Source of the DNA: Pseudooceanicola aestuarii
GTDB lineage: Bacteria > Pseudomonadota > Alphaproteobacteria > Rhodobacterales > Rhodobacteraceae
Direction: 5' to 3'
Assembly (NCBI RefSeq): GCF_010614805.1
Contig: NZ_JAAFZC010000001.1
Span: 496,001 to 560,000 of the forward strand
Length of the DNA: 64,000 bases
Below, one piece after another: positions 56,036 through 64,000 of the stretch; the first letter of the stretch is position 1, and the number at the start of each line of letters is the position of its first letter. The notes under the pieces are model-generated. The model saw nothing but the letters and a program-made list of their open reading frames with translations. It ran no database searches and was not told where the DNA came from. The translations under genes were made by a program, and so were the position numbers.

Positions 56036-56281
56036 TTACTTCGCCGCCTGCTCCAGCGCGTCCAGCCGCGCCTTCAGCGATTCGTTCTCCTCGCGGGCTT
56101 TCTGGGCCATCAGGCGAACGGCGTCGAACTCTTCCCGCGTGACCAGATCCCGGCTGGCCAGCAGCCGGTCGAACATGGAGCCGAACGCCGTTTCCGCCTC
56201 GTCCCGCGCGCCCTGCGCCACGCCCATGGCGTTGGTCATCAGCTGCGACATGTCGTCAAGGAATTTGGACCGCGTCTGCAT
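56036..56281 (-). CDS. ubiK: UbiK family accessory factor (BMFP domain)
   Basis: This 81-residue protein has an N-terminal helix ([31 protein letters not shown]) and a C-terminal coiled coil ([30 protein letters not shown]). This is the pattern of BMFP/UbiK proteins, which assist the ubiquinone-biosynthetic complex and can fuse membranes in vitro. GGAGG is eight bases before ATG 56281. It is divergent from lgt. Confidence 0.87.
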   Translation of the reverse strand: MQTRSKFLDDMSQLMTNAMGVAQGARDEAETAFGSMFDRLLASRDLVTREEFDAVRLMAQKAREENESLKARLDALEQAAK

Positions 56282-56421
56282 CGCTGGCCTCCGCAATGTT
56301 ACATTCCCCTCCTATATGGGCCGGGACGCCCACCGCCTCAACCCCGCGCGGATCGGCCGGGCGCGGCGGAAGCGACGCCGCCCGCTTGACATCCCGCGCG
56401 CCGCTCACGACAGATACGCCG

Positions 56422-57318
56422 ATGCTCGCCACGATCCCCTTCCCCGATATCTCGCCCGAGATCTTCACCCTGCGCCTGTTCGGGATGGAGTTCGCCCTGC
56501 GCTGGTACGCGATGGCCTATCTCGTCGGCATCGTGCTGGGCTGGCAGCTGGCCCGCACCGCGTTGCGCCGGGTCACGCTGTGGCCGGGAAATACGCCGCC
56601 GATGCGCCAGGCGCAGCTGGACGATCTGCTGACCTGGCTGATCCTGGGCATCATACTGGGCGGGCGCCTGGGCTATACCCTGTTTTACCAGCCGGCCTAT
56701 TACCTGTCCCACCCCCTGGAGATTCTGCGCATCTGGGAAGGCGGCATGGCCTTTCACGGCGGCGCCTTGGGTGTATTGGTGGCGCTGTTGATCTTTGCCC
56801 GGCTGCACCGCATTCCGACCCTGTCGGCGGCGGATGTGCTGGCCTTGGGCACCCCGCCCGGCCTGCTGCTGGGCCGGATCGCCAATTTCATCAACGCCGA
56901 ACTCTGGGGCCGGCCGACCGATGCGCCCTGGGGCGTGGTGTTTCCGGGCCAGGGCGCGCTTTGCCCCGACGGGACGGCTTGCGCCCGCCACCCCTCGCAA
57001 GTGTACGAAGCCGGACTGGAAGGGTTGATCCTGGGGGCGCTGCTGATCGCGCTGGCCTTCGGCACCGGGGCGTTGAAACGGCCCGGCCTGCTGACCGGAG
57101 TGTTTGTCGCGGGCTATGGCGCGGCGCGGTTCGTGGTGGAATTCTTCCGCCTGGCGGATGCGCAATTCATCACCCCCGGCAATCCGCATGGCCATGTGCT
57201 GCGCCTGACGGACACGATCGGCGTGACCATGGGGCAGATGTTGTCCCTTCCGATGGTGATCGTCGGACTGGCGCTGATCCTTTGGGCGGCGCGGCGGCGT
57301 GGGCCGCACTCGGCATGA
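56422..57318 (+). CDS. lgt: Prolipoprotein diacylglyceryl transferase
   Basis: This 298-residue inner-membrane enzyme transfers diacylglycerol to the lipobox cysteine of prolipoproteins, the first lipidation step. The signature [17 protein letters not shown] near residue 152 and the earlier [10 protein letters not shown] segment contain residues known to be essential in the family, and [12 protein letters not shown] and [11 protein letters not shown] are the other helices. ATG 56422 is chosen because the conserved part starts there. Its stop overlaps the methyltransferase start (ATGA). lnt, the last step of the pathway, is at 12950. Confidence 0.95.
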   Translation: MLATIPFPDISPEIFTLRLFGMEFALRWYAMAYLVGIVLGWQLARTALRRVTLWPGNTPPMRQAQLDDLLTWLILGIILGGRLGYTLFYQPAYYLSHPLEILRIWEGGMAFHGGALGVLVALLIFARLHRIPTLSAADVLALGTPPGLLLGRIANFINAELWGRPTDAPWGVVFPGQGALCPDGTACARHPSQVYEAGLEGLILGALLIALAFGTGALKRPGLLTGVFVAGYGAARFVVEFFRLADAQFITPGNPHGHVLRLTDTIGVTMGQMLSLPMVIVGLALILWAARRRGPHSA

Positions 57319-58391
57319 CGGCGCTGCGCGATCAACTGGTGGCGCGGATCGTCCGCTCCGGTCCGATCACGCTGGCCGACTACATGGCCGACTGCCTGCT
57401 GCATCCCCAGCACGGCTACTATACCACCGGCGACCCTCTGGGCGCTGGTGGCGATTTCACCACCGCCCCCGAAATATCCCAGATGTTCGGCGAGTTGCTG
57501 GGCCTGTCGCTGGCGCAATGCTGGCTGGACCAGGGTGCCCCGGCACCTTTTTGCCTGGCCGAACTGGGCCCCGGCCGGGGGACGTTGATGGCCGACATGT
57601 TGCGCGCGACGCGGGCGGTGCCCGGGTTTCACGACGCGATGCGGCTGGTGCTGGTGGAGGCCTCCCCACCCCTGCGCGCGGCCCAGGCCCGTGCGCTGGA
57701 CGGATATGCTCCCCATTGGGTCGAAGGCGTGACCGACCTGCCCGACCTGCCGCTGTTCCTGATCGCGAACGAGTTTCTGGACGCGCTGCCCGTGCGCCAG
57801 TTCCAGCGCGCGGACGACCATTGGCGCGAACGGATGGTCGGACAGCAGGACGGCACCCTGACCCTGGGGCTGAGCGGTCCGACCCGGCCCGCCGCGCTGG
57901 ACCACCGGCTGGAGGACACCCGCCCCGGTGACATCGTGGAGCTGGCTCCCGCCGCCTCTGCCATCGCCGCGGAGTTGGGGCAGCGCCTCGCCACGCGGGG
58001 CGGCACGGCCCTGTTCGTGGATTACGGCGACTGGCGGTCGCTGGGGGATACCTTGCAGGCGCTGCGCCATCATGCGCCCGCCGACCCGCTGGCCGAACCC
58101 GGACAAGCCGACCTGACCGCCCATGTGGATTTCGAACAGGTCGCCCGCGCCGCCACCCCCGCCGCCCACAGCCTGCTGACGCCACAGGGCGTCCTGCTGG
58201 AGCGGCTGGGCATCACCACCCGCGCCCGAACCCTTGCCGCATCGCTGGACGGCAGAGCGTTGGAGGATCATGTGGCCGCACATCGACGCTTGACCCACCC
58301 GCAGGAAATGGGAACGCTCTTCAAGGCGCTTGCCCTTTATTCCCCCGATCACCGCCCCCCGCCCGGGCTCGAACCTGCTGCTGTATCATGA
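57315..58391 (+). CDS. Class I SAM-dependent methyltransferase (NDUFAF7/MidA-like)
   Basis: This 358-residue protein belongs to the DUF185 family, whose mitochondrial member NDUFAF7 methylates an arginine in complex I. The N-terminal [48 protein letters not shown] is highly characteristic, and the SAM loop is [18 protein letters not shown] near residue 83. The target in bacteria is unknown. It overlaps lgt upstream and pgeF downstream by four bases each (ATGA), so the three genes are translationally coupled. Confidence 0.92.
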   Translation: MTALRDQLVARIVRSGPITLADYMADCLLHPQHGYYTTGDPLGAGGDFTTAPEISQMFGELLGLSLAQCWLDQGAPAPFCLAELGPGRGTLMADMLRATRAVPGFHDAMRLVLVEASPPLRAAQARALDGYAPHWVEGVTDLPDLPLFLIANEFLDALPVRQFQRADDHWRERMVGQQDGTLTLGLSGPTRPAALDHRLEDTRPGDIVELAPAASAIAAELGQRLATRGGTALFVDYGDWRSLGDTLQALRHHAPADPLAEPGQADLTAHVDFEQVARAATPAAHSLLTPQGVLLERLGITTRARTLAASLDGRALEDHVAAHRRLTHPQEMGTLFKALALYSPDHRPPPGLEPAAVS

Positions 58392-59143
58392 CCCTGGAAA
58401 TCCTCACCTCCGACGCGCTGTCCCCGTTTCGCCACGGCTTCTTTACCCGGCGGGGCGGGGCGTCTTCGGGCGTGTTCGCGGGGCTGAACTGCGGCGCGGG
58501 CTCATCGGACCAATCGGAAATCGTGGCGATCAACCGCGCCCGCGTCGCCGCGGCGCTGGATGTCGCTCCCGACCACCTCGCCGGGGTGCACCAGGTGCAT
58601 TCCGCCACCGCCGTCACCGTCGACGCCCCGGTGACCGACCGGCCCCGTGCCGACGCGCTGGTGACGGATCGGCCTGGACTGGCCCTTGGCATCCTGACCG
58701 CCGATTGCCAGCCGGTCCTGTTCGCCGACGCCACCGCCGGGGTGATCGGCGCCGCCCATGCGGGCTGGCGCGGCGCGCTGGACGGCGTGCTGGAGGCCAC
58801 GCTGGACGCGATGGAGCATCTGGGCGCCCACCGCGCGGACATCGCCGCCATCATCGGCCCGTCAATTTCGCAATCCGCCTACGAGGTCGGGCCTGAATTC
58901 CTTGACGATTTCCTGGCCGAGGACACTGACAACACCCGGTTCTTCGCCACTGGCCGCGACGGCCGCTACCAGTTCGATCTGCCTGGCTATGGCCTGCACC
59001 GGCTGCGCCGCGCGGGGGTGGGCCATGCCGAATGGACCCGGCATTGCACCTATTCCGATCCGGCGCGGTTCTTCTCCTACCGCCGGACCACCCACGCGGG
59101 AGAGGCGGATTACGGCCGTCTGATCTCCGCCATTCGCATCTAA
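58388..59143 (+). CDS. pgeF: Purine-nucleoside phosphorylase/laccase-domain protein (PgeF/YfiH family)
   Basis: This 251-residue zinc-binding protein of the DUF152 family acts as a purine nucleoside phosphorylase/adenosine deaminase and, in peptidoglycan synthesis, as an editing factor in relatives. Zinc ligands are expected in GVHQVHSATA (His), TADCQPVLFAD (Cys) and AAHAGWRGAL (His), all present. FFSYRRTTHAGEADYGR closes the domain. ATG 58388 overlaps the methyltransferase stop. Confidence 0.92.
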   Translation: MTLEILTSDALSPFRHGFFTRRGGASSGVFAGLNCGAGSSDQSEIVAINRARVAAALDVAPDHLAGVHQVHSATAVTVDAPVTDRPRADALVTDRPGLALGILTADCQPVLFADATAGVIGAAHAGWRGALDGVLEATLDAMEHLGAHRADIAAIIGPSISQSAYEVGPEFLDDFLAEDTDNTRFFATGRDGRYQFDLPGYGLHRLRRAGVGHAEWTRHCTYSDPARFFSYRRTTHAGEADYGRLISAIRI

Positions 59144-59267
59144 TTTCGCAACAATTCGCGGAAAAGTCGCATTTTGTCTCAGGATCGCCCGATTACCCGG
59201 CGAAACAGACCCGGTAACAGGCACAGAGCCCCGGCAAGCCACGGGGCCAGACCGAAAAGGGCACATC

Positions 59268-59417
59268 ATGTCGAGCAAACAGAAAAAATGGGTCTCCTCC
59301 CTTCTTGTCACCGCGCAACAGCTGGAGGCACAGCCCCTGCCGCATCTGCGCGCGGCCGGCACCCCGGCCTCCGCCCGGCTGCAACAGCTGCGGTCCCGGC
59401 GCCGGGCGGTCGCCTGA
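59268..59417 (+). CDS. Small basic protein of 49 residues, hypothetical
   Basis: This short ORF (MSSKQKKWVSSLLVTAQQLE ... RSRRRAVA) has AAAAGGG seven bases upstream of ATG 59268 and a lysine-rich start, then a short amphipathic helix and an arginine-rich tail. Alphaproteobacteria have many such small basic proteins, often unannotated. No family is recognised. It is followed by a hairpin at 59519. The good ribosome site and the position in a 550-base gap between pgeF and the Hint gene favour it. Confidence 0.5.
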   Translation: MSSKQKKWVSSLLVTAQQLEAQPLPHLRAAGTPASARLQQLRSRRRAVA

Positions 59418-59518
59418 ACGGCACCGGGGCCGGGGTTCCAATCCGGAACCAATCCCGGTGATTCGGGAGATTTGGGCAGAAATGTGGCAGTATTTTCCGT
59501 CACTTCGTGAACAATGAT

Positions 59519-59548
59519 CGAAGCCGCGTCAGGATTGATGCGGCTTCG
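59519..59548. terminator. Hairpin, possible weak terminator
   Basis: CGAAGCCGCGTC pairs with GATGCGGCTTCG (one G-T pair) around AGGATT. The downstream tail (CTTCATTCT) is only moderately T-rich, so its strength is uncertain. Confidence 0.55.
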
Positions 59549-59691
59549 CTTCATTCTGATACGAATTTTCCGTATTTCTTTGACGCAGCCCGCAACTCCG
59601 ATCATATTCCGCCCATTCGCAAAGCAGATGTCCTTCTGCGGTTGTCGGTGGGGGCCGGCCCGGTGGGACACCCAGATTAGGGTGAACCGAC

Positions 59692-60456
59692 GTGACAATT
59701 CCCTCTATCGCCCTGCGCAAGGGCGGCCGACTGAACACGACCCAACGCCTGACCTCGCCGCTTCCGATCGCGACGCGCAGCTATTTCGTCTCCTACATGG
59801 CGAAATCCGGCGTAACCGAGCGGGCGCAGGTGACCGGCCCGGTGCATTCCGCGTTTGAAAACGCCTGCGGCGGTTTCGCCCGTGGCACGCTGATCGCCAC
59901 GCCGAACGGCCCGGTCGCCATCGAAGACCTGCGCCCCGGCATGCAGGTCAACACGGTCGAGCACGGGCCGATGATGGTCAGTTGGCTGGGGTCCATGACC
60001 ATGCTGCCCAACGCGCGGGCCGCCGATCCTGTGCAATCGCGGATGACGCGGATCACCAGCGAACGGTTCGGCCCCGCCCGCCCCTTTCCCGATCTGGTCG
60101 CCGGTCCCGGCGCGCGGATCCTGAACCGGCCCGAGGCGCTGCGCGGCGCCGGCGGCCAGGGGGCGATCTTCTCTCCGGCGCGCGATTTCGTGGACGGGGA
60201 CAGCGTGATTTCCGTGAAACCGCAAAGCCCGATCGAGGTTTATCATCTGATGACCGAACGCCACGCCACCGTCATCGCCGGCGGGCTGGAGGTAGAGACG
60301 TTCCACCCCGGCTACGGGCTGACCGAATTGATGGGGCCGAACCTGTTGAAAGCCTTCATGCGGCTGTTCCCGCACCTTGAGACGCCGGCGGATTTCGGGG
60401 TGCTGTCGCATCCGCGCATGACCCGCAAGGCTGTGCGGACCCTTTACGAGGACTGA
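59692..60456 (+). CDS. Small Hint-domain protein
   Basis: This 254-residue protein has a Hint-like domain from about residue 58: CGGFARGTLIATPNGPVAIEDLRPGMQVNT, then VISVKPQSPIEVYHLMTERHATVIAGGLEVETFHPGYG. It resembles the Hint part of the protein at 35196 but lacks the long N-terminus. The start is GTG 59692, with AGGGTG about seven bases before. Its target or role is unknown. It precedes the Lrp regulator on the opposite strand. Confidence 0.8.
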   Translation: MTIPSIALRKGGRLNTTQRLTSPLPIATRSYFVSYMAKSGVTERAQVTGPVHSAFENACGGFARGTLIATPNGPVAIEDLRPGMQVNTVEHGPMMVSWLGSMTMLPNARAADPVQSRMTRITSERFGPARPFPDLVAGPGARILNRPEALRGAGGQGAIFSPARDFVDGDSVISVKPQSPIEVYHLMTERHATVIAGGLEVETFHPGYGLTELMGPNLLKAFMRLFPHLETPADFGVLSHPRMTRKAVRTLYED

Positions 60457-60503
60457 CCCCGCGCCGGGCCGGCAGACCGGGCAGGCGGGGCGGACGGCAC
60501 ATT

Positions 60504-61004
60504 TCAGGCCGTCTTGCTCAGCCGGTCTTCCAGCACGTCGAAGGGCACGCCGGGATCATCCTTGGCGCCGCGGATCACCAGGGACGTCTTGACGCTGGCG
60601 ACATTATCGGCCGCGGTCAGTTCCCCGGTGAGAAAGCTCTGAAAGGTCGAGAGATCGGGCGCCACGCATTTCAGGATGAAATCGACCTCCCCGTTCAGCA
60701 TGTGGCATTCGCGGACCAACGGCCAGTCGCGGCACCGCGCCTCGAATGCGGACAGGTCGCTTTCCGCCTGGCTTTGCAATCCGACCATGGCAAAGACCTG
60801 CACTTCGAACCCCAATTCGCGAGCGTCGACCTGGGCGTGATACCCTTTGATATACCCGGCCTCCTCCAGCGTGCGCACGCGGCGCAGGCAGGGGGGGGCG
60901 GAAATTCCGACCCGGCGGGCCAGTTCGACATTGGTCATGCGCCCGTCCGCCTGCAATTCGGCCAGTATTTTTCGGTCAATGGGATCAAGACGGGTTCCCG
61001 GCAT
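60504..61004 (-). CDS. Lrp/AsnC-family transcriptional regulator
   Basis: This 166-residue regulator has the AsnC helix-turn-helix (LDPIDRKILAELQADGRMTNVELARRVGISAPPCLRRVRTLEEAGYIKGY) and the RAM ligand-binding domain (about residues 70-150). Such proteins sense amino acids. GGAGGG is six bases before ATG 61004, with a sigma-70-like promoter at 61028-61055. It is divergent from trxB; the gap contains an inverted repeat at 61053-61083, a possible binding site. Confidence 0.92.
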   Translation of the reverse strand: MPGTRLDPIDRKILAELQADGRMTNVELARRVGISAPPCLRRVRTLEEAGYIKGYHAQVDARELGFEVQVFAMVGLQSQAESDLSAFEARCRDWPLVRECHMLNGEVDFILKCVAPDLSTFQSFLTGELTAADNVASVKTSLVIRGAKDDPGVPFDVLEDRLSKTA

Positions 61005-61027
61005 GTCAGCCCTCCAGAATTTCGTTT

Positions 61028-61055
61028 CTTATAGCAGCGCCCGACGGGCACGCAA
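61028..61055 (-). promoter_or_regulatory. Sigma-70-type promoter of the Lrp regulator
   Basis: On the minus strand TTGCGT (61055-61050) and TATAAG (61033-61028) are separated by 16 bases, 24 bases before the start codon. Confidence 0.6.
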
Positions 61056-61083
61056 TAATGTTTCGCCAGCCCGCAATTTATTG
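61053..61083. repeat. Inverted repeat between the Lrp regulator and trxB
   Basis: CAATAA at 61053-61058 and TTATTG at 61078-61083 form 6-base inverted arms, in an AT-rich island overlapping the -35 region of the regulator promoter. A candidate Lrp operator. Confidence 0.45.
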
Positions 61084-61223
61084 TCGTGCCGATCGGCGGA
61101 AATGCCCGTTTCTTCGCCCCACCGCGATTTTGCGGCCGCCGCACCCCGCTGGCCCCGCCGCCTTGCAGCACCCTGCGCGGAGGCCTAGATAGGACGAACG
61201 CGACAGAGACCTCGGGGGCCGGA

Positions 61224-62252
61224 ATGGACACGCAGCGCAAGACCAGACTTCTCATCATTGGCTCCGGCCCCGCAGGATACACCGCCGGGGTCTACGGCGC
61301 CCGCGCCATGCTGGATCCGATCCTGGTTCAGGGTATCGAACCCGGCGGCCAACTGACCACCACCACGGAGGTGGAAAACTGGCCCGGCGACACCGAGGTG
61401 CAGGGCCCTGACCTGATGGTGCGGATGGAAGCCCATGCCAAGGCGATGGGCTGCGAGATCGTGGGCGATATCATCACCGATCTGGATCTGTCCAGCCGTC
61501 CGTTCATCGCGCGCGGCGACAGCGGCACCACCTACGAGGCCGACGCCGTGATCCTGGCCACCGGCGCCCGCGCCAAGTGGCTGGGCCTGGACAGCGAGGA
61601 GGCGTTCAAGGGCTTTGGTGTGTCCGCCTGCGCGACCTGCGACGGGTTCTTCTACCGGGGTCAGGAAATCGTGGTGATCGGCGGCGGCAACACCGCCGTG
61701 GAAGAGGCGCTGTTCCTGACCAACTTCGCCTCCAAGGTGACGTTGATCCATCGCCGGAACGAGCTGCGCGCCGAGAAGATCCTGCAAGACCGCCTGCTGA
61801 AGCACCCCAAAGTCGAAACCCTGTGGCACCATACGCTTGAAGAAGTGGTGGGCGAGGACAACCCCAAGGGCGTCAGTGCCGTGCGGGTGAAACATGTCGA
61901 CACCGGCGAGATTTCCGAGATCCCGGCCAAGGGTGTATTCATCGCCATCGGCCATGCCCCGGCGAACGAGCTGGTCAAGGACACGCTGGAGCTGCACCAC
62001 GGCGGATATGTCAAGGTCACGCCCGGCAGCACGGAAACCTCGATCCCCGGCGTGTTCGCTGCGGGCGACCTGACCGATCACAAGTACCGTCAGGCCGTGA
62101 CCTCGGCCGGGATGGGCTGCATGGCGGCGCTGGATGCCGAACGGTTCCTGGCGGAACAGGGAGAGCAGACCGGCAAGGACGAGACGCTGCCCCTGGGCTA
62201 TGGCGCACCCGAGGGCGAAGGCGTCGCGGCGGACGAACCGCAAGACGCCTGA
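61224..62252 (+). CDS. trxB: Thioredoxin-disulfide reductase
   Basis: This 342-residue FAD/NADPH enzyme reduces thioredoxin. The FAD loop is [19 protein letters not shown] near residue 9, the redox cysteines are in [13 protein letters not shown] near 136, the NADPH loop is [16 protein letters not shown] and the FAD-binding [13 protein letters not shown] is near the C-terminus. The last 25 or so residues are an acidic, Gly-rich tail ([19 protein letters not shown]) beyond the usual end. It is divergent from the Lrp regulator, suggesting shared control. Confidence 0.96.
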   Translation: MDTQRKTRLLIIGSGPAGYTAGVYGARAMLDPILVQGIEPGGQLTTTTEVENWPGDTEVQGPDLMVRMEAHAKAMGCEIVGDIITDLDLSSRPFIARGDSGTTYEADAVILATGARAKWLGLDSEEAFKGFGVSACATCDGFFYRGQEIVVIGGGNTAVEEALFLTNFASKVTLIHRRNELRAEKILQDRLLKHPKVETLWHHTLEEVVGEDNPKGVSAVRVKHVDTGEISEIPAKGVFIAIGHAPANELVKDTLELHHGGYVKVTPGSTETSIPGVFAAGDLTDHKYRQAVTSAGMGCMAALDAERFLAEQGEQTGKDETLPLGYGAPEGEGVAADEPQDA

Positions 62253-62432
62253 CCCACGCGGCCCGGTGACGGGGGGCCATGGGCCGCGCAAGAGGCGGCG
62301 CAGAGCAGGGTCACGCGTATAGCTGAAAGGGGTGCGGATCGGACCGCAGGGGCCTGTTGCGCGCCCGGACTTCGGGACTGGGGGACGGGACCAGTCTGTG
62401 GGGCATGGCGGGCTGGACCGCCGCCCCCGCCC

Positions 62433-63308
62433 CTACGCCCCGTCGGCCAGCGCCAGAAGCGCGTCGGGATCGCGGCGCGCCGCCTCGAACAGGCGGGCGA
62501 AATCCTGCGGATCGGCGTCAAACACCGCCTCGAACGCCGCCATTGCATCCTGCCCCTGTCCGATCAGACGCCAGACCTCCATCGGGTCGCCACCGTGGCG
62601 CGCGACCAGAACCCGAAGGGCCAGCGCGGCGACGTCGTAATCCTCCGCCGTCAGGGCGCCCCCGGACATTTCCGTCAGGCTGCTGCCCAGATGTTCCAGC
62701 TGCCGCGCCGCCTGGGACAGGCTGCGGCGCGCGGTGCGCGGCGACCGCGTATCGAAACGTTGCTCGAGATCCTCCGCCACGCCCTCGATGAACCAGATTG
62801 GAAGATCACGCGCCACCCCGGCGCGGGCGCCGGCATGGGCCTGCTGTACCGCATGGGTCAATTCATGCACCGCCATGGGCGCCAGCCGGTCCTCGACCCG
62901 CAGGGCAACCCGGGGCAGGCCCATTTCATGCCCCGGCCAGCACAGCAATATCCACCCCGGCCCGGCCCGGCCCGAAATGCGCGCCACACCGCCGGTACAG
63001 GCGTCCGTCGCCAGACGGGTGGCATCCGTCCTGGCCAGGCGCTCCTCTGCCAGACGGGCGGTCAGCCAGTCGGGATCGTGGCTGCCCAACACCCGCAGGC
63101 CCGCGTAATCGGGGTCATCCCCGCCGCCTATCTCTGATTTCAGAAACAATTGCGCTTTCTGTAGCGCGCGGCGCAGCATCAGCGCCTCTTCCGCCGGAAG
63201 ATCGGGGCCGGTGGCTACCTCCACCGGCTGCGCCAGAACGGGCAACGCAGCGCCCCAGGCGGCCAGAAGGGCGGCGGCGGCCCCGCAGAGGTGCCGCGCC
63301 GCCCGCAT
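62433..63308 (-). CDS. Exported metalloprotease-like protein (HExxH, gluzincin type)
   Basis: This 291-residue protein has a signal peptide (LCGAAAALLAAWGAALPVLA) and a zinc-protease-like motif VHELTHAVQQAHA near residue 147 (HELTH fits HExxH), with a downstream glutamate in WFIEGVAEDLEQRF that would be the third ligand of a gluzincin. The N-terminal LMLRRALQKAQLFLKSEIGG and the central LGSHDPDWLTA are of unknown role. The family resembles the peptidase MA-like group; substrate unknown. It lies downstream of the Hsp20 and DUF1150 genes on the same strand. Confidence 0.8.
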   Translation of the reverse strand: MRAARHLCGAAAALLAAWGAALPVLAQPVEVATGPDLPAEEALMLRRALQKAQLFLKSEIGGGDDPDYAGLRVLGSHDPDWLTARLAEERLARTDATRLATDACTGGVARISGRAGPGWILLCWPGHEMGLPRVALRVEDRLAPMAVHELTHAVQQAHAGARAGVARDLPIWFIEGVAEDLEQRFDTRSPRTARRSLSQAARQLEHLGSSLTEMSGGALTAEDYDVAALALRVLVARHGGDPMEVWRLIGQGQDAMAAFEAVFDADPQDFARLFEAARRDPDALLALADGA

Positions 63309-63310
63309 TC

Positions 63311-63535
63311 TCAGTGAACCGTCACAGGCGCCAGATCATTCTGTCGCGCCAGAACAAATGCCAGATCGCGGTCTTTCACCAGCGCCAGCCGTTCCCCTTC
63401 GGCATTGTGCACAGCATAGAGCTGCGTCGCACCGGGAACCTGTTCGCGCAATTCCTCGGGCAGGTCGGCGACATCGACCGCCCGGATATAGACGGTCCCT
63501 TCGGCAACGGCGTCCCAATCTTGAATAGTGTCCAT
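63311..63535 (-). CDS. DUF1150-family protein
   Basis: This 74-residue protein has the DUF1150 pattern: a short strand-rich core VYIRAVDVADLPEELREQVPG followed by LYAVHNAEGERLALVKDRDLAFVLARQNDL. Its function is unknown. It lies three bases after the Hsp20 gene on the same strand, an arrangement common in alphaproteobacteria, and two bases before the protease gene, so the three may form one operon. Confidence 0.88.
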   Translation of the reverse strand: MDTIQDWDAVAEGTVYIRAVDVADLPEELREQVPGATQLYAVHNAEGERLALVKDRDLAFVLARQNDLAPVTVH

Positions 63536-63538
63536 GTC

Positions 63539-63952
63539 CTACCCTTTCCTGATAGCGATAGTCTGTACAACGCGTTCGGGCTGCGCCCGGTTCAGATCGA
63601 CGTGCAACAGACCGTTTTCCATGATCGCATCTCCGACCTCGACCCCTTCGGCCAAGACAAAGCTGCGTTGGAACTGCCGGCCCGCGATGCCGCGATGCAG
63701 ATAGATCCGGTCCTCGGCCTCATCCGCCTGACGACCGCGAATGACCAGCTGCCGGTCCTCCAACGTGATCGCCAGATCCTTTTCGGCGAACCCGGCCACG
63801 GCCAGCGTGATCCGGTAGGACATCTCCGAGGTCTGTTCGATATTGAACGGGGGATAGCCCTCGTTCCCGGCCTTGGCGCTGCGCTCCAGCAGCCGCTCCA
63901 GCTGTTCGAACCCCAGCAGGTAGGGGTGCGACCCCAAGGATAATTTCGTCAT
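63539..63952 (-). CDS. Small heat-shock protein, Hsp20/IbpA type
   Basis: This 137-residue chaperone has the alpha-crystallin domain at about residues 35-120: YRITLAVAGFAEKDLAITLEDRQLVIRGRQ, then the strand-rich RQFQRSFVLAEGVEVGDAIMENGLLHVDLN. The N-terminal MTKLSLGSHPYLLGFEQLERLLER is typical of the HspH/IbpA branch. It protects unfolding proteins during heat stress, so a heat-shock promoter is expected, but only 48 bases of upstream DNA are visible. Confidence 0.92.
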   Translation of the reverse strand: MTKLSLGSHPYLLGFEQLERLLERSAKAGNEGYPPFNIEQTSEMSYRITLAVAGFAEKDLAITLEDRQLVIRGRQADEAEDRIYLHRGIAGRQFQRSFVLAEGVEVGDAIMENGLLHVDLNRAQPERVVQTIAIRKG

Positions 63953-64000
63953 CTCACCGTCCTTGCATCAAAGCGACGTCTTGCACCGGGCCCCCGATAT

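Noticed and set aside
1..64000. CRISPR arrays, prophage, rRNA or tRNA genes
   Set aside because: No regularly spaced repeats, phage gene cluster, rRNA sequence or cloverleaf was recognised by eye. A dedicated search could still find a tRNA.

Overview
The window reads as chromosomal DNA of a high-GC alphaproteobacterium, most likely a member of the Rhodobacterales (Roseobacter/Paracoccaceae group). The evidence is a short SAM/SAH-type riboswitch directly before metK (a class I know only from Rhodobacterales), a PccR-type short-chain acyl-CoA regulator next to pccB, several Hint-domain secreted proteins, the Hsp20-DUF1150 pair, the phoH-ybeY-corC-lnt cluster and homospermidine synthase. About 64 protein genes are supported. 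Coding density is high, no gene-free stretch exceeds 300 bases, and I saw no rRNA, tRNA, CRISPR or prophage.

Layout. 1-3.9 kb: propionyl-CoA carboxylase beta (cut by the left edge), a Bcr/CflA-type transporter and the regulator PccR, with a cluster of GCAAA/TTTGC operator-like repeats before pccB and again before pccR. 3.9-7.1 kb: hemerythrin-like protein, DMT exporter, LysE/ArgO exporter and an unknown protein. 7.1-15.8 kb: miaB, three small envelope proteins (two share a 33-residue Cys-containing module), then phoH-ybeY-corC-lnt and riboswitch-controlled metK. 15.9-22.6 kb, minus strand: DoxX protein, metallophosphoesterase and a five-gene peptide-type ABC importer. 22.7-25.4 kb: trmB, then an AT-richer accessory gene split by an IS1595-like insertion (1133 bp, 28-bp inverted repeats, 8-bp target duplication). 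25.4-27.8 kb: homospermidine synthase and rpsD.

27.8-35.2 kb holds the most interesting locus, a GAK-type cassette: an amphi-Trp protein, a metallophosphatase, a histidine phosphatase, an HprK-related kinase, an ATP-grasp ligase and a PhoU-like/APH-kinase fusion on the minus strand (four of the genes overlap), with a divergent CofD-related transferase on the plus strand. The domain set (three ATP-using enzymes, a CofD-like transferase, two phosphatases and a small beta-rich protein) suggests synthesis and removal of a phosphorylated or ligated modification. The chemistry is unknown.

35.2-40.8 kb: a Hint-domain protein, an acyl-CoA ligase/thiolase pair divergent from a PAS-LuxR regulator, and an exported SH3 protein. 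40.8-55.4 kb is mostly housekeeping: ychF, trpA, a second hemerythrin protein, aspS, a GT87-type membrane protein, cfa, carB, a 29-residue lipoprotein, tdk, a 2-hydroxyacid dehydrogenase/csaA/proC operon and a YbjN protein. 55.6-64 kb: a small membrane protein, ubiK, lgt-methyltransferase-pgeF, a 49-residue ORF, a second Hint protein, an Lrp-type regulator divergent from trxB, an exported gluzincin-like protein, DUF1150 and Hsp20.
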